39,846 nucleotides of DNA from an uncultured bacterium (lineage in GTDB: Bacteria; Vulcanimicrobiota; Vulcanimicrobiia; Vulcanimicrobiales; Vulcanimicrobiaceae), in the NCBI GenBank assembly GCA_903829325.1, contig CAIKPM010000059.1, positions 1 through 39,846 of the forward strand. Direction: 5' to 3'. Each line of letters opens with the position of its first letter. Within the stretch, counting starts at the first letter, position 1. Below are positions 1 to 8,369 of the stretch, piece after piece. The notes below the pieces were generated by a model. The model worked only from the letters and a program-made list of their open reading frames with translations, did not search any database and was not told the DNA's origin. The position numbers and the translations under genes were made by a program.

Positions 1-15
1 ACCAAAAAACGATAA

Positions 16-480
16 CTAGCAGACAGCCTTAACAGCGGCCAAGACCGCAGCGGCGTGTCCCTCTACGCTCACTTTCGGCCAAACCTGGGCGATTGTACCG
101 TCCGCATCAATGAAGAACGTTGAGCGTTGCACACCCAGCGATTTTTTGCCGTAATTATTCTTCTCAACAATCACCCCAAACGCGTCGCACAAAAGCGAAT
201 CGGTATCTGCCAAGAGGCGATACGGGAGTTCGAATTTCGCAATAAACGATTGGTGAGAAGCAACGCTATCGCGGCTCACGCCCAACACGGTCACCCCAAG
301 CGCCACGAATTGGTCGTGGAGTTCGCCGAATTGTGCTGCCTCACTCGAGCAACCCGGAGTATTATCTTTGGGATAAAAAAAGAGCACACAGGGCTTGCCC
401 TTGAGTGTAGCTGTCGCAAACGACTTGCCCTGATCATCCAGCACCGTTACTGCCGGAAGCGAAGCACCTTGTTCAAGCAT
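16..480 (-). CDS. bcp: Peroxiredoxin of the Bcp/PrxQ type
   Basis: Thiol peroxidase that reduces hydrogen peroxide and organic hydroperoxides in the cytoplasm. The protein is 154 residues from the chosen start. It has the peroxiredoxin active site YPKDNTPGCSSEA with the peroxidatic cysteine at residue 44 and the conserved arginine at 119 (GVQRSTFFID). The classical PrxQ resolving cysteine five residues after the peroxidatic one is an alanine here. Cys98 (LLCDAFGV) is the likelier resolving residue, as in the other Bcp subgroup; Cys31 and Cys154 are also present. The start is ATG at 480 because AAGGAG (minus strand, 487-492) lies six bases upstream; the frame is open to 507 with other ATGs that lack a site. 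It is divergent from the methyltransferase-like frame. Family assignment is firm; the resolving cysteine is inferred. Confidence 0.93.
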   Translation of the reverse strand: MLEQGASLPAVTVLDDQGKSFATATLKGKPCVLFFYPKDNTPGCSSEAAQFGELHDQFVALGVTVLGVSRDSVASHQSFIAKFELPYRLLADTDSLLCDAFGVIVEKNNYGKKSLGVQRSTFFIDADGTIAQVWPKVSVEGHAAAVLAAVKAVC

Positions 481-1029
481 GAGCATCTCCTTCATCAAAA
501 AGCGCACCCACTAGCCGTATCACTAGCCCAACGGACCCACCGTGCACCGGCACTGCTGGTTGGCATCGGCAGTGGACGCAACCTCCCGCCCTTCCTCGAC
601 GACGCGGTGGTCTACATCACCGAATCATCCTCAGCGAGCTTACCCTGGGAAACAGCAAGCGTCGGCCGCCTGCTCAGTACCCACACCCTCCAGCACGGCA
701 CCTGGGCGACACTGCGGGCACACCTGGCCGAATTCACCAGGGTGTGTGCCAATGAAGCGATCATCGCCCTCGTCTTTGCCTCAACGCGTGATGCTCGCTT
801 CGCTCGTGGTCGCTACTGCGGGCCACAGTGCTATGCACCAACAGGCGGCGAGGAGCAAGGTGTCCCTCATCTCTACGTCACCGAGCCTCAAATCCGCGAA
901 CACCTCACGCCCCATTTTGACATTGAAGCCATCGAAGAAATCAATGCCGACCAGATCGTCGGCACGTGGGCACACGCCCAGCCTAGCGGGCTATGGCATT
1001 ATTTCGTCACCGCAATTCGGCGTCGCTAG
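469..1029 (+). pseudogene. SAM-dependent methyltransferase-like frame, start unclear, shortened
   Basis: The frame reads like a class I methyltransferase. It has a glycine-rich SAM loop (LLVGIGSGRNLPPFL), then LSTHTLQHGT, a strand followed by FASTRDARFARGR, and a C-terminal GVPHLYVTEPQIREHL...WAH segment. Two things are wrong. No ATG or GTG lies in frame ahead of the SAM loop; the only canonical start nearby is TTG at 469, which would lie inside the start of the divergent peroxiredoxin gene. The stretch between the SAM loop and LSTHT is only about 25 residues, too short for the usual strand-2 to strand-4 part of the fold. It is therefore either a decayed gene or a minimal protein with an unusual start. 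The stop at 1027-1029 is certain. Substrate unknown. Confidence 0.5.
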
Positions 1030-1101
1030 GGCGGTGAAGCCTAGTGAGCTGCTTTACGGCAAAAAGGGGCCACCCTTGACGTGTGCGGAACTGCGAACGC
1101 G

Positions 1102-3762
1102 ATGAGGAAAATCGTTTCGCTTTCTTTCGCGTTCACGCTCGGCTTAGCTGCGCTTTGCGTACCGACAGCTTCGATAGCACGTGACGCGTACGTCCAAAAT
1201 CGTGTGCTCGGCAATGGCCTCAATGTAGTTGTAGTGGAAGATCACGCCGCCCCGGTCGTCCAAGTCGGCATGTGGTACCGCTTTGGCGCGTTAGATGAAA
1301 CCCCAGGCAAAACCGGCCTAGCCCACGGCCTCGAACACATGATGTTTCGCGGAACACCTTCTCTCTCTGAGGGAGGACTCGACGATGTGACCGCGCGTTT
1401 GGGCGCCGAAGAAAATGCGAACACCGCGAATGACTACACCCATTTTTTCCTCGTCTTGCCCTCATCGAAGCTTGATCTCGCTCTCCACATCGAAGCCGAT
1501 CGCATGCAGCATCTTCTGCTGCGCGAGCATGATTGGCAGCTCGAAAAAGGCGCGGTGCTCTCAGAATACGATGGTGACCTCGGCGGTCCAGCCACTCGCC
1601 TCATCAACGACCTCTGTGTAGCCGCGAGCTCAACCCCGGTCTGCGGGCTCGGTGCACTTGGGGTGCGCGATGATATCGTGCGCTCCCACGCGAGCGACTT
1701 ACGCCATTACTATAGCGAATATTATCACCCCAATAACGCCACACTCGTGGTTGTCGGCGACATCAACGCGCGCAGCGTTTTTTCCCAGGCGGCAGCACTG
1801 TTCGGTCAGATCCCGGCCCAAGCGTTGCCAGCTCGCCAACGTAGCCATTTCGACCTCAAGCATCATCCCGAGATCGATGAAAAAGGCGATTTCCCCTACA
1901 CCATCGTCGATAGCGTATACCCCTGCTCGGGTGATATCGATCAAGACGCTGGACCAGCGGCGATTCTGAATAGCATCCTCAATAACGAGCGCTCGCCGAT
2001 CTACGCCGATCTCGTCCTGAGCGGTGTCACGCTTGGTTACGAGGCGGCAGCCAACACCAATCTGCACGGCGGACTCGAACATGTCATCTTTGTTCTTGCC
2101 CCTGACCACACGCCTCAAGAAGCCCGCCGTCGCTTCGAGCAAAGTCTGCGGAAAATGCTGAGCGTCGGGATTCCTCCCGATCTCTTTGCCGCAGCACAAC
2201 GCGCCGCGGCCGCCAATGCCATCTATGCGCGCGATTCGATTACCGGGCTGGGTGACCGCGTTGGGTACGCCGTGGGCGTCGAAGGGCGACATGATCCGAG
2301 CGAAGATGACGCGACCATTGCCCACACCACGCTTGCACAAACGGCAGCTTACGCCAAACGCATCTTTGCCGATCCACTCGTCACCGGCATTCTGACCCCT
2401 GAACACCCCAAACCGGGAACTCGAGGGCCGGCAACCGATGCGAGCGTGTCGGACAACTTTGCCAATCGCGCGCCGACCGGCCCCATCGTGGAAGCGTCGT
2501 GGGTCAAGCAAGCGCTCAAACAACCGATGAGCTTAAGCAGCCGGGTCGCCCCAGTTCGCTATGTGCTAGCCAACGGGCTTACCCTCTACGTTCAAGCGGT
2601 GCACGAAAACCCGACCGTTTTTGTGAGCGGACTCATTCAGAGTACCCCGCGTTTTGACTACGCGAACAAAACGGGGCTCGGGAGCGTCGTTGGCGATCTG
2701 CTGGGATACGGCAGCAGCAAATACGACTTCACCTCCCAGCGCACTGTCGCCGACAAACTTGGCGCTAGCGTAGCCTTTGGTACAAGCTTTGGTGCTCATG
2801 GTCTCGTACGCGATCTTCCCCAACTGCTCGATCTCCTCTCCGATAGCGTAGAGCACCCGAGCTTCCCCGACCATTTCCTAGAACTGGTACGCTCCCAAAC
2901 GCTCGCGAGTATCCAAGCCCGCAAACATGATCCTGACTACCAAGCGAGCCGAGCATTTGGCCGTGCACTCTTGGCAAACAACGATCCAGATCTACGTGAA
3001 CCCACCGCATTGAGTATCAATGCCCTCACTCATGATGATCTGCTCCATTACACCAAAGACTATCTGCGACCAGACCTGACTTCGCTCTCGATCGTTGGCG
3101 ATATCACCCCTGCAGCAGCTCGTGCGATGGTTGAGCACGCGTTCGGCACCTGGCAGAACGTTGGCCCGCGACCTGACGTCAGCAAACCACCACTGCCGAG
3201 CACCCGCGCGCGTACCGTCCACATTGCTGCAGGGCGGAGGCTCGTGTCTGTGTCGCTAGGCGAAGCAGCAATTGCGCATGACTCACCGGACTATCCGGCG
3301 TTTACCTTACTCAACGCCATCCTGGGTGCAAATGGCACCTTCGATACCCGCCTTATGCACGAAATCCGCGAACGGCGCGGGCTCGTCTACCACGTTTCCA
3401 GTAGCTTGGTGGCTGGAAAATATCGAGGCACGTTCAGCGTTTCACTCAGCGCAGCACCCGAGCACGTTGCACCCGCGATAGCGCTGGTCAAGCAACAGCT
3501 CGCGCTGCTCACGCGTGTTGCTCCAAGCCAGGCCGAACTTGACCGCGCACGCAACCGCCTGATCGCGGGGTCGCTGGTGGCCGAAGAATCCACCGAAAGC
3601 ATCGTCGGCCGCTTGGATGCCATCGCCACGCTCGATCTACCCACCAACTATTTCCAAACCGTCGCGGCCCGCTACCAACGCGTCACCCGGGCCGATATTT
3701 TGGCTGTCGCAAAAAAATATCTCCACCCCGAAAACCTCGTGAGTATTTATGAAGGCCTCTGA
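1102..3762 (+). CDS. Secreted M16 zinc peptidase with two M16 halves
   Basis: Metallopeptidase of the M16 (pitrilysin/PqqL-like) family, 886 residues. An N-terminal signal peptide (MRKIVSLSFAFTLGLAALC...) predicts export. The first half carries the inverted zinc motif H-x-x-E-H at residues 75-79 (GLAHGLEHMMFRG) and the third ligand Glu155 (AVLSEYDGD) about 75 residues on, which is the family spacing. The second half starts near residue 485 (YVLANGLTLYV) and repeats the fold, but GLGSVVGDLL replaces the zinc motif, so it should be catalytically dead and form the other half of the clamshell. ATG 1102 was chosen over GTG 1081 because the signal peptide begins there; no strong ribosome site is visible. 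Its end overlaps the next gene by 14 bases, so it may be translationally coupled to the dehydrogenase genes. Confidence 0.9.
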   Translation: MRKIVSLSFAFTLGLAALCVPTASIARDAYVQNRVLGNGLNVVVVEDHAAPVVQVGMWYRFGALDETPGKTGLAHGLEHMMFRGTPSLSEGGLDDVTARLGAEENANTANDYTHFFLVLPSSKLDLALHIEADRMQHLLLREHDWQLEKGAVLSEYDGDLGGPATRLINDLCVAASSTPVCGLGALGVRDDIVRSHASDLRHYYSEYYHPNNATLVVVGDINARSVFSQAAALFGQIPAQALPARQRSHFDLKHHPEIDEKGDFPYTIVDSVYPCSGDIDQDAGPAAILNSILNNERSPIYADLVLSGVTLGYEAAANTNLHGGLEHVIFVLAPDHTPQEARRRFEQSLRKMLSVGIPPDLFAAAQRAAAANAIYARDSITGLGDRVGYAVGVEGRHDPSEDDATIAHTTLAQTAAYAKRIFADPLVTGILTPEHPKPGTRGPATDASVSDNFANRAPTGPIVEASWVKQALKQPMSLSSRVAPVRYVLANGLTLYVQAVHENPTVFVSGLIQSTPRFDYANKTGLGSVVGDLLGYGSSKYDFTSQRTVADKLGASVAFGTSFGAHGLVRDLPQLLDLLSDSVEHPSFPDHFLELVRSQTLASIQARKHDPDYQASRAFGRALLANNDPDLREPTALSINALTHDDLLHYTKDYLRPDLTSLSIVGDITPAAARAMVEHAFGTWQNVGPRPDVSKPPLPSTRARTVHIAAGRRLVSVSLGEAAIAHDSPDYPAFTLLNAILGANGTFDTRLMHEIRERRGLVYHVSSSLVAGKYRGTFSVSLSAAPEHVAPAIALVKQQLALLTRVAPSQAELDRARNRLIAGSLVAEESTESIVGRLDAIATLDLPTNYFQTVAARYQRVTRADILAVAKKYLHPENLVSIYEGL

Positions 3763-4729
3763 ACAACGCGAACTCCTACGACGAATGCTGTTGCATCGGC
3801 AGATTGACACCCGCGCTTTTCAGCTCAACCGCCAAGGTCGTATCCCCTTTGCCCTCGGTGGTGAGGGCCATGAAGCAGCCCAGGCGGGAGCTTCTCTGGC
3901 CTTCATGCGCGGCCAAGACGTGCTCGTGCCGTATTATCGCGATCTCGGCCTTGCTTTGGGTATCGGCCTGCCGGTAATCGATGTCTTCACTTCGCTTTTT
4001 GCAAAAAAAGCCGACACGTCGGGCGGGCGACAATTTCCCAGTCACTTTAGCAATAAGGCGCTGGGCCTGGTCTCGATTAGTTCGATTATTGCCGCGCACG
4101 TTGCACACGCCGTTGGTTTCGGGCTCGCGATGCAATACCGCAAAGAACGCGGTCGAGCGGTCCTCTGCTCGTTTGGCGATGGTGCCACCAGTCAAGGTGA
4201 ATGGCACGAAGCGCTCAATTTTGCGGCGGTTATGCAAGCACCGGTCGTCTTCTTCTGTCAGAACAACGGCTGGGCAATCAGCGTACCGCAAAGCAAACAA
4301 ATGCGTATCAACGACATCGCCGATCGCGCGATCGGCTACGGCATGCCTGGCAGCACCGTTGATGGGTTTGATCCAATCGCAGTATATGACGCCGTCCACG
4401 CAGCCCTTGAACGCGCACGCAACGGCGGCGGACCAAGCTTGATCGAGGCAAAATGCTACCGTTTTCTTCCTCACACCAGTGACGACGACGACCGCACCTA
4501 TCGTCAGCCTGAAGAAGTAGAAACACAGCGCACGCGCGATCCGCTCCCGACGTTCGAACGTCAATTAATTGAAAAGCAGATCTACAGTACGGATGAAATC
4601 GCTCTGCTCAAAGCAGAGCTCTACGAGCACATCGATCAAGCATTGGAGGAAGCAGCCGCCCTGGAAAACCCGTCCGCGGACAGCCTGACCACCAATGTCT
4701 ATGCTGGGACGGAAAAGGCCTGGCTCTAG
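3749..4729 (+). CDS. bkdA: Branched-chain-type 2-oxoacid dehydrogenase E1 alpha subunit
   Basis: Thiamine-diphosphate-binding alpha subunit of the E1 component, which decarboxylates 2-oxoacids and passes the acyl group to lipoyl-E2. It has 326 residues. The ThDP motif runs from GDG at residues 143-145 to NN at 172-173. The segment GRQFPSHFSNKALGLVS is closer to branched-chain (BCKDH) alpha subunits than to pyruvate dehydrogenase alpha subunits. RIPFALGGEGHEAAQ near residue 31 is also typical. ATG 3749 lies inside the end of the M16 gene, a 14-base overlap. It is followed after 56 bases by the beta subunit and then E2. Substrate preference (branched-chain, pyruvate or other) cannot be settled from sequence alone, so the symbol is tentative. 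Confidence 0.88.
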   Translation: MKASEQRELLRRMLLHRQIDTRAFQLNRQGRIPFALGGEGHEAAQAGASLAFMRGQDVLVPYYRDLGLALGIGLPVIDVFTSLFAKKADTSGGRQFPSHFSNKALGLVSISSIIAAHVAHAVGFGLAMQYRKERGRAVLCSFGDGATSQGEWHEALNFAAVMQAPVVFFCQNNGWAISVPQSKQMRINDIADRAIGYGMPGSTVDGFDPIAVYDAVHAALERARNGGGPSLIEAKCYRFLPHTSDDDDRTYRQPEEVETQRTRDPLPTFERQLIEKQIYSTDEIALLKAELYEHIDQALEEAAALENPSADSLTTNVYAGTEKAWL

Positions 4730-4785
4730 CAAGCCTTTCATCCGCAGAGCGAGGGGGCGCTTGTCAGAGAGCCTAAGGAGAACGT

Positions 4786-5766
4786 ATGAACGTCAATAAC
4801 GTTGAAGCGGTTCGCGCAACGCTGCACGACGCGCTCACGCGCGACGAGCGCATCGTCATTCTCGGCGAAGACGTAGGTGCCCGCGGCAATGTCTTTCTGA
4901 TCACCAAAGACTTTTTACAAGAATTCGGCCCACAGCGCATCGTCGACACCCCGCTTTCGGAAAGCGCGATCATCGGCGTCGCGGTAGGCATGGCGATGGA
5001 CGGTTTACGCCCGATCGCGGAAATTCAATTCGCTGATTTTATCTTTCCGGCGTTCAACCAGATTGTCGGCGAAGCCGCCAAAACGCGCTATCGTAGCAAC
5101 GGAGATTACACCTGTCCGCTCGTCATTCGCACGCCTTACGGCGGCGGCGTGCGCGGGGCACTTTCCCATTCAATCTCGATTGAGGCGCTCTTCTATCATG
5201 TGCCGGGCCTGAAGATCGTAGCACCTGCTTTCCCTGCGGATGTTCGCGGTCTGCTCAATGCAGCCATCGCTGACCCAGACCCCATACTCTTTCTCGAGCA
5301 TAAAAAGACCTATCGACTCGCGCGTACCGACATCGCCGATGAGGCGTACACCATCCCGATCGGGCAAGCCGACATCAAACGTAGTGGCACGGACCTCACG
5401 GTCGTGTCGTACGGCTATTTCGTGCATCTCGCGCTCGAAGCTGCAGCAAAACTGAGCAGCGAAGATATCTCGGTTGAAGTCATCGATTTGCGCTCGATTC
5501 GCCCGATGGATAAAACGACGATTCTCCAGTCGCTCAGTAAAACGCATCGCTTGCTGATTATCCACGAAGATCACGCCTTCGGTGGTATCGGCGCGGAAAT
5601 CGCGGCAATGGTCGCGAGTGAAGCCCTCTTCGAGCTTGATGCACCGATCCGCAGGCTTTGCGGGCCCGATGTTCCCGCTATGGGCTACGCTCACGCCCTG
5701 GAAGACGCGTACATGATTTCCAGCGAACAGATGGCAACCGCCATGCGAGAAATGGTCCAATTCTGA
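4786..5766 (+). CDS. bkdB: 2-oxoacid dehydrogenase E1 beta subunit
   Basis: Beta subunit of the alpha2-beta2 E1 component; it completes the thiamine diphosphate site and contacts E2. It has 326 residues, the normal family length. Recognisable blocks are LGEDVGARGNVFLITKDF, RIVDTPLSESAIIGVAVGMA, PIAEIQFADFIFPAFNQ and RTPYGGGVRGALSHS in the N-terminal transketolase-like pyrimidine-binding domain. The C-terminal transketolase domain follows, with DLRSIRPMD and HEDHAFGGIGAEIAA. A strong ribosome site AAGGAG (4775-4780) lies five bases before ATG 4786. The stop codon shares one base with the E2 start (TGATG), which implies coupled translation. Confidence 0.92.
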   Translation: MNVNNVEAVRATLHDALTRDERIVILGEDVGARGNVFLITKDFLQEFGPQRIVDTPLSESAIIGVAVGMAMDGLRPIAEIQFADFIFPAFNQIVGEAAKTRYRSNGDYTCPLVIRTPYGGGVRGALSHSISIEALFYHVPGLKIVAPAFPADVRGLLNAAIADPDPILFLEHKKTYRLARTDIADEAYTIPIGQADIKRSGTDLTVVSYGYFVHLALEAAAKLSSEDISVEVIDLRSIRPMDKTTILQSLSKTHRLLIIHEDHAFGGIGAEIAAMVASEALFELDAPIRRLCGPDVPAMGYAHALEDAYMISSEQMATAMREMVQF

Positions 5767-6920
5767 TGCCAGCAACCCTGATCACGATGCCCCAACTCGG
5801 TGAAACCGTTACCGAAGGGACCATTACCCGCTGGCTCAAGCGAGTGGGCGACCCCATCGCCAAATACGAGGCCTTTGCCGAAGTCGCGACCGACAAAGTC
5901 AACGCCGAAATCCCCTCGCCAACCGCGGGCGTCCTCTTAGCTATCCATATTGCCGAGGGCGCTACGGTCGCAACCGGTACACCCATCGCCCACATCGGTG
6001 ATCCAGGCAGCGATATTAGCCTCACGCCCAGTGCAAGCACGCTCGCTCCTGCCAGCCCGAATGCAAGCAATACCGTCGCAGTGATTGAACCGGTGGCGGA
6101 GCCGGCTCCCACAAATTTGCGTCACTACTCCCCCGCAGTTCGGCGTGCTGTCCGAGCAAGTGGGATTGATCCCAGCACCGTACGTGGGACCGGCACCGGC
6201 GGCAGAGTCACTCTACGCGATATCGCGACTGCCACCACGCACGTTGAGCGCATTCCCTTAACGCGCGCACGCCGGATGATCGCAGCGCATATGGTCGAGG
6301 CCAAGCAAACGATCCCCCACGCGTGGACTATGATCGAAGTCGATGTGTCCGGACTTGTCGCCAAACGTGCTCACGACGCTGCGTCTTTTGTTGCGAACAT
6401 GGGTTTCAAGCCAACCTATTTCCAATATTTTGCGCACACCGTTGTGCAGACATTGGCCCGCCATCCCATGATGAATGCCCGCTTCACTCCCGATGCGATC
6501 GAAGTCTTCCGGCGCGTTGACCTCGCTTTCGCAATCGCCCTCGATGGCAATCTGATCGTGCCGGTCATTGCCAATAGCCAACATATGGATTTTGCAACTT
6601 TCGCGCACGCGATGCACGATATGACAAGCCGCGCTCGCTCGCATCACCTGGCCGTCGATGAGCTCCACGGCGGCACGATCACCGTCAATAACACTGGTGC
6701 GAACGGCTCAATCCTCTCCAGCCCGATCATCAACGGTGGCCAAGCCGCAATTGTAACGATGGAAGCTATCGTCAAGCGCCCGGTCGTTGTCCACGATGCT
6801 ATCGCGATTCGCTCGATGCTAAATATCTGTTGCTCCATCGACCACCGCGTCATCGACGGAGATGTCGTTGGCGGCTTTCTCCGCGACCTCAAGCACCACT
6901 TAGAACAACTGCATGCCTAG
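5766..6920 (+). CDS. Dihydrolipoamide acyltransferase E2 of the 2-oxoacid dehydrogenase
   Basis: E2 core enzyme that carries the acyl group on lipoyl-lysine and transfers it to coenzyme A. It has 384 residues in standard order. A single lipoyl domain spans residues 1-80, with the modified lysine in EVATDKVNAEIPSP (Lys44). An Ala/Pro/Ser-rich linker follows. The peripheral-subunit-binding domain is near 118-152 (HYSPAVRRAVRASGID, GTGTGGRVTLRDI). The catalytic domain ends with SIDHRVIDGDVVGG, containing His360 and Asp364. The start ATG overlaps the E1 beta stop by one base. One lipoyl domain fits a branched-chain-type E2. No E3 (lpd) gene lies nearby, so E3 must be encoded elsewhere and shared. 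Confidence 0.92.
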   Translation: MPATLITMPQLGETVTEGTITRWLKRVGDPIAKYEAFAEVATDKVNAEIPSPTAGVLLAIHIAEGATVATGTPIAHIGDPGSDISLTPSASTLAPASPNASNTVAVIEPVAEPAPTNLRHYSPAVRRAVRASGIDPSTVRGTGTGGRVTLRDIATATTHVERIPLTRARRMIAAHMVEAKQTIPHAWTMIEVDVSGLVAKRAHDAASFVANMGFKPTYFQYFAHTVVQTLARHPMMNARFTPDAIEVFRRVDLAFAIALDGNLIVPVIANSQHMDFATFAHAMHDMTSRARSHHLAVDELHGGTITVNNTGANGSILSSPIINGGQAAIVTMEAIVKRPVVVHDAIAIRSMLNICCSIDHRVIDGDVVGGFLRDLKHHLEQLHA

Positions 6921-6935
6921 ACCGTGGTCAGCTCG

Positions 6936-7307
6936 ATGAGAATCCGCAAACAGTATAAATTCGAAGCCGCGCATATCTTGCCATGGCATCCGGGCAAATG
7001 CGCGAGGCTTCACGGCCATTCGTATCGGCTTGATGTCACGCTCCAAGGGCCTCTTCAGACAGATGGCCCCAGCCGCGGAATGGTCGAAGACTTTGATACC
7101 ATCTCTCAAGTCGTCGAACGCGAAGTCATTTCGACACTCGACCATCGTTCGCTCAACGATTTTCTCGAAAACCCCACTGCCGAAGCCATCGCTTGTTGGA
7201 TCTGGCAACGCCTCGCTCCCCATCTGCACCGACTTGAAGAATTAACGCTGTGGGAAACAGCCACCGCCTGCGCAATCCTCCGTCGTAGCGATCTCTCTGA
7301 GGAGTAG
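6936..7307 (+). CDS. queD: 6-carboxy-5,6,7,8-tetrahydropterin synthase family (QueD)
   Basis: Converts dihydroneopterin triphosphate to 6-carboxytetrahydropterin, the first dedicated step to 7-deazaguanines such as queuosine. The protein is 123 residues from ATG 6936 and belongs to the 6-pyruvoyl-tetrahydropterin synthase fold. The zinc ligands are seen as FEAAH (His13) and HGH (His26, His28). The catalytic cysteine is in GKCARLHGH (Cys22), matching the C-x3-HGH motif of QueD. DHRSLND and a late glutamate (LWETATACA) are further family positions. GTG at 6924 is an alternative start, three bases after the E2 stop; ATG 6936 gives the usual MRIRKQYKFEAAH beginning. It sits one gene away from queE, which supports the queuosine assignment over a pterin-only role. 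Confidence 0.88.
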   Translation: MRIRKQYKFEAAHILPWHPGKCARLHGHSYRLDVTLQGPLQTDGPSRGMVEDFDTISQVVEREVISTLDHRSLNDFLENPTAEAIACWIWQRLAPHLHRLEELTLWETATACAILRRSDLSEE

Positions 7308-7310
7308 ACC

Positions 7311-8369
7311 ATGCTCGCATCGTTCAGCTTCTGGCTTCTGACGCTCATTCTCGGGCTCGTCTTCACTGCCGCTACCCCTAGCGTCACCAATCGCGACCGA
7401 GCAATGCCCCGATTCGAGCACATCTTCGTCATCATGGATGAGAACCAAGATGCATGGCGCATCACCGGCAATCACACTGCTCCCACCCTGAGCCGGCTCG
7501 CCACCACCTTCGGATACGCGAGTAATTTCTTCGGAGAAGTCCATCCGAGCGAAGGCAATTATGCGGCACTTATCGGCGGGTCAACGCTTGGCATCTTCGA
7601 CGACGATGCCTATTTTTGCAAACCGCTCCAGCGCGATCACCTCTGCCCCCACGCCTTCTTCCCCTTCTATCCGAGCCACCTCAGCAATGAACCCCAGATC
7701 GGTGATCAGCTAAGCGCGGTTGGATTAAGCTGGAAAGGCTACTACCAGAGCATCCCCGAGGCGGGTTCACTCGCAGTAACAGATCACTTGTACGTATCGA
7801 AACACTCGGGTTTCATGAATTACGCGTCGGTCGTCAACGCGCATGACCGCGCGGCCCATTTGGTGTCGTTCGAGCAACTGCAACGCGATCTCGCGCAAAA
7901 TCGTGCCCCGAATTTCGCGTTCATTGTGCCAAACCTCTGCGATGATATGCACGGAATGCCCGCAGGACCAGGGGTGCCAACGAGCTGCCAGCACGACCAT
8001 CCCGCCGGCTTAATCGCGCGGGGTGACACAATGATCAAGCATCTCTACGAACTGATTACGAGCTCACCACTCTGGCGAGCCTCAGGCAATAGCGCGATCG
8101 TGATCACTTTCGACGAAGACGATGGCTCGGGACGCAGCGGATGTTGCGGTGTCACACCATTCTGGATTGCAAATTTTGGTGGCGGGCATATCGCAACATT
8201 GGTGATCACCAACCACCAACATCACGCAGTGCACGATGACACACCATATAACCATTATTCTTTGCTGCGGAGCATTGAAGATGCGTTCGGCATCCATCGC
8301 TATTTAGGGCTCGCTGCAGCTTCCGACAAGGGCGTGCAAGCGATGACGCCCCTCTTCGCTGCGCCGTGA
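7311..8369 (+). CDS. Secreted phosphoesterase of the acid phosphatase / phospholipase C family
   Basis: A 352-residue member of the alkaline-phosphatase-like phosphoesterase family (PF04185 type), probably exported. The N-terminus is a hydrophobic signal or anchor (MLASFSFWLLTLILGLVF). Family blocks are HIFVIMDENQ near residue 37, ASNFFGEVHPSEGNY, NFAFIVPNLCDDMHG, VITFDEDDG and NHYSLLRSIEDAFGI near the end. The acidic and histidine residues in those blocks are the likely metal and phosphate site. Substrate cannot be named. GAGGAG at the end of queD lies just ahead of ATG 7311, and the stop overlaps the queE start by four bases. It is therefore embedded between two queuosine-pathway genes although it looks extracytoplasmic. 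Confidence 0.82.
   Translation: MLASFSFWLLTLILGLVFTAATPSVTNRDRAMPRFEHIFVIMDENQDAWRITGNHTAPTLSRLATTFGYASNFFGEVHPSEGNYAALIGGSTLGIFDDDAYFCKPLQRDHLCPHAFFPFYPSHLSNEPQIGDQLSAVGLSWKGYYQSIPEAGSLAVTDHLYVSKHSGFMNYASVVNAHDRAAHLVSFEQLQRDLAQNRAPNFAFIVPNLCDDMHGMPAGPGVPTSCQHDHPAGLIARGDTMIKHLYELITSSPLWRASGNSAIVITFDEDDGSGRSGCCGVTPFWIANFGGGHIATLVITNHQHHAVHDDTPYNHYSLLRSIEDAFGIHRYLGLAAASDKGVQAMTPLFAAP

Noticed and set aside
127-468. Extension of the methyltransferase frame back across the peroxiredoxin gene
   Set aside because: This part is antisense to the clearly coding peroxiredoxin and its translation shows no methyltransferase features before about residue 115.
1699-2523. Long minus-strand open frame inside the M16 peptidase gene
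   Set aside because: Antisense shadow in a GC-rich coding region; no ribosome site or recognisable protein.
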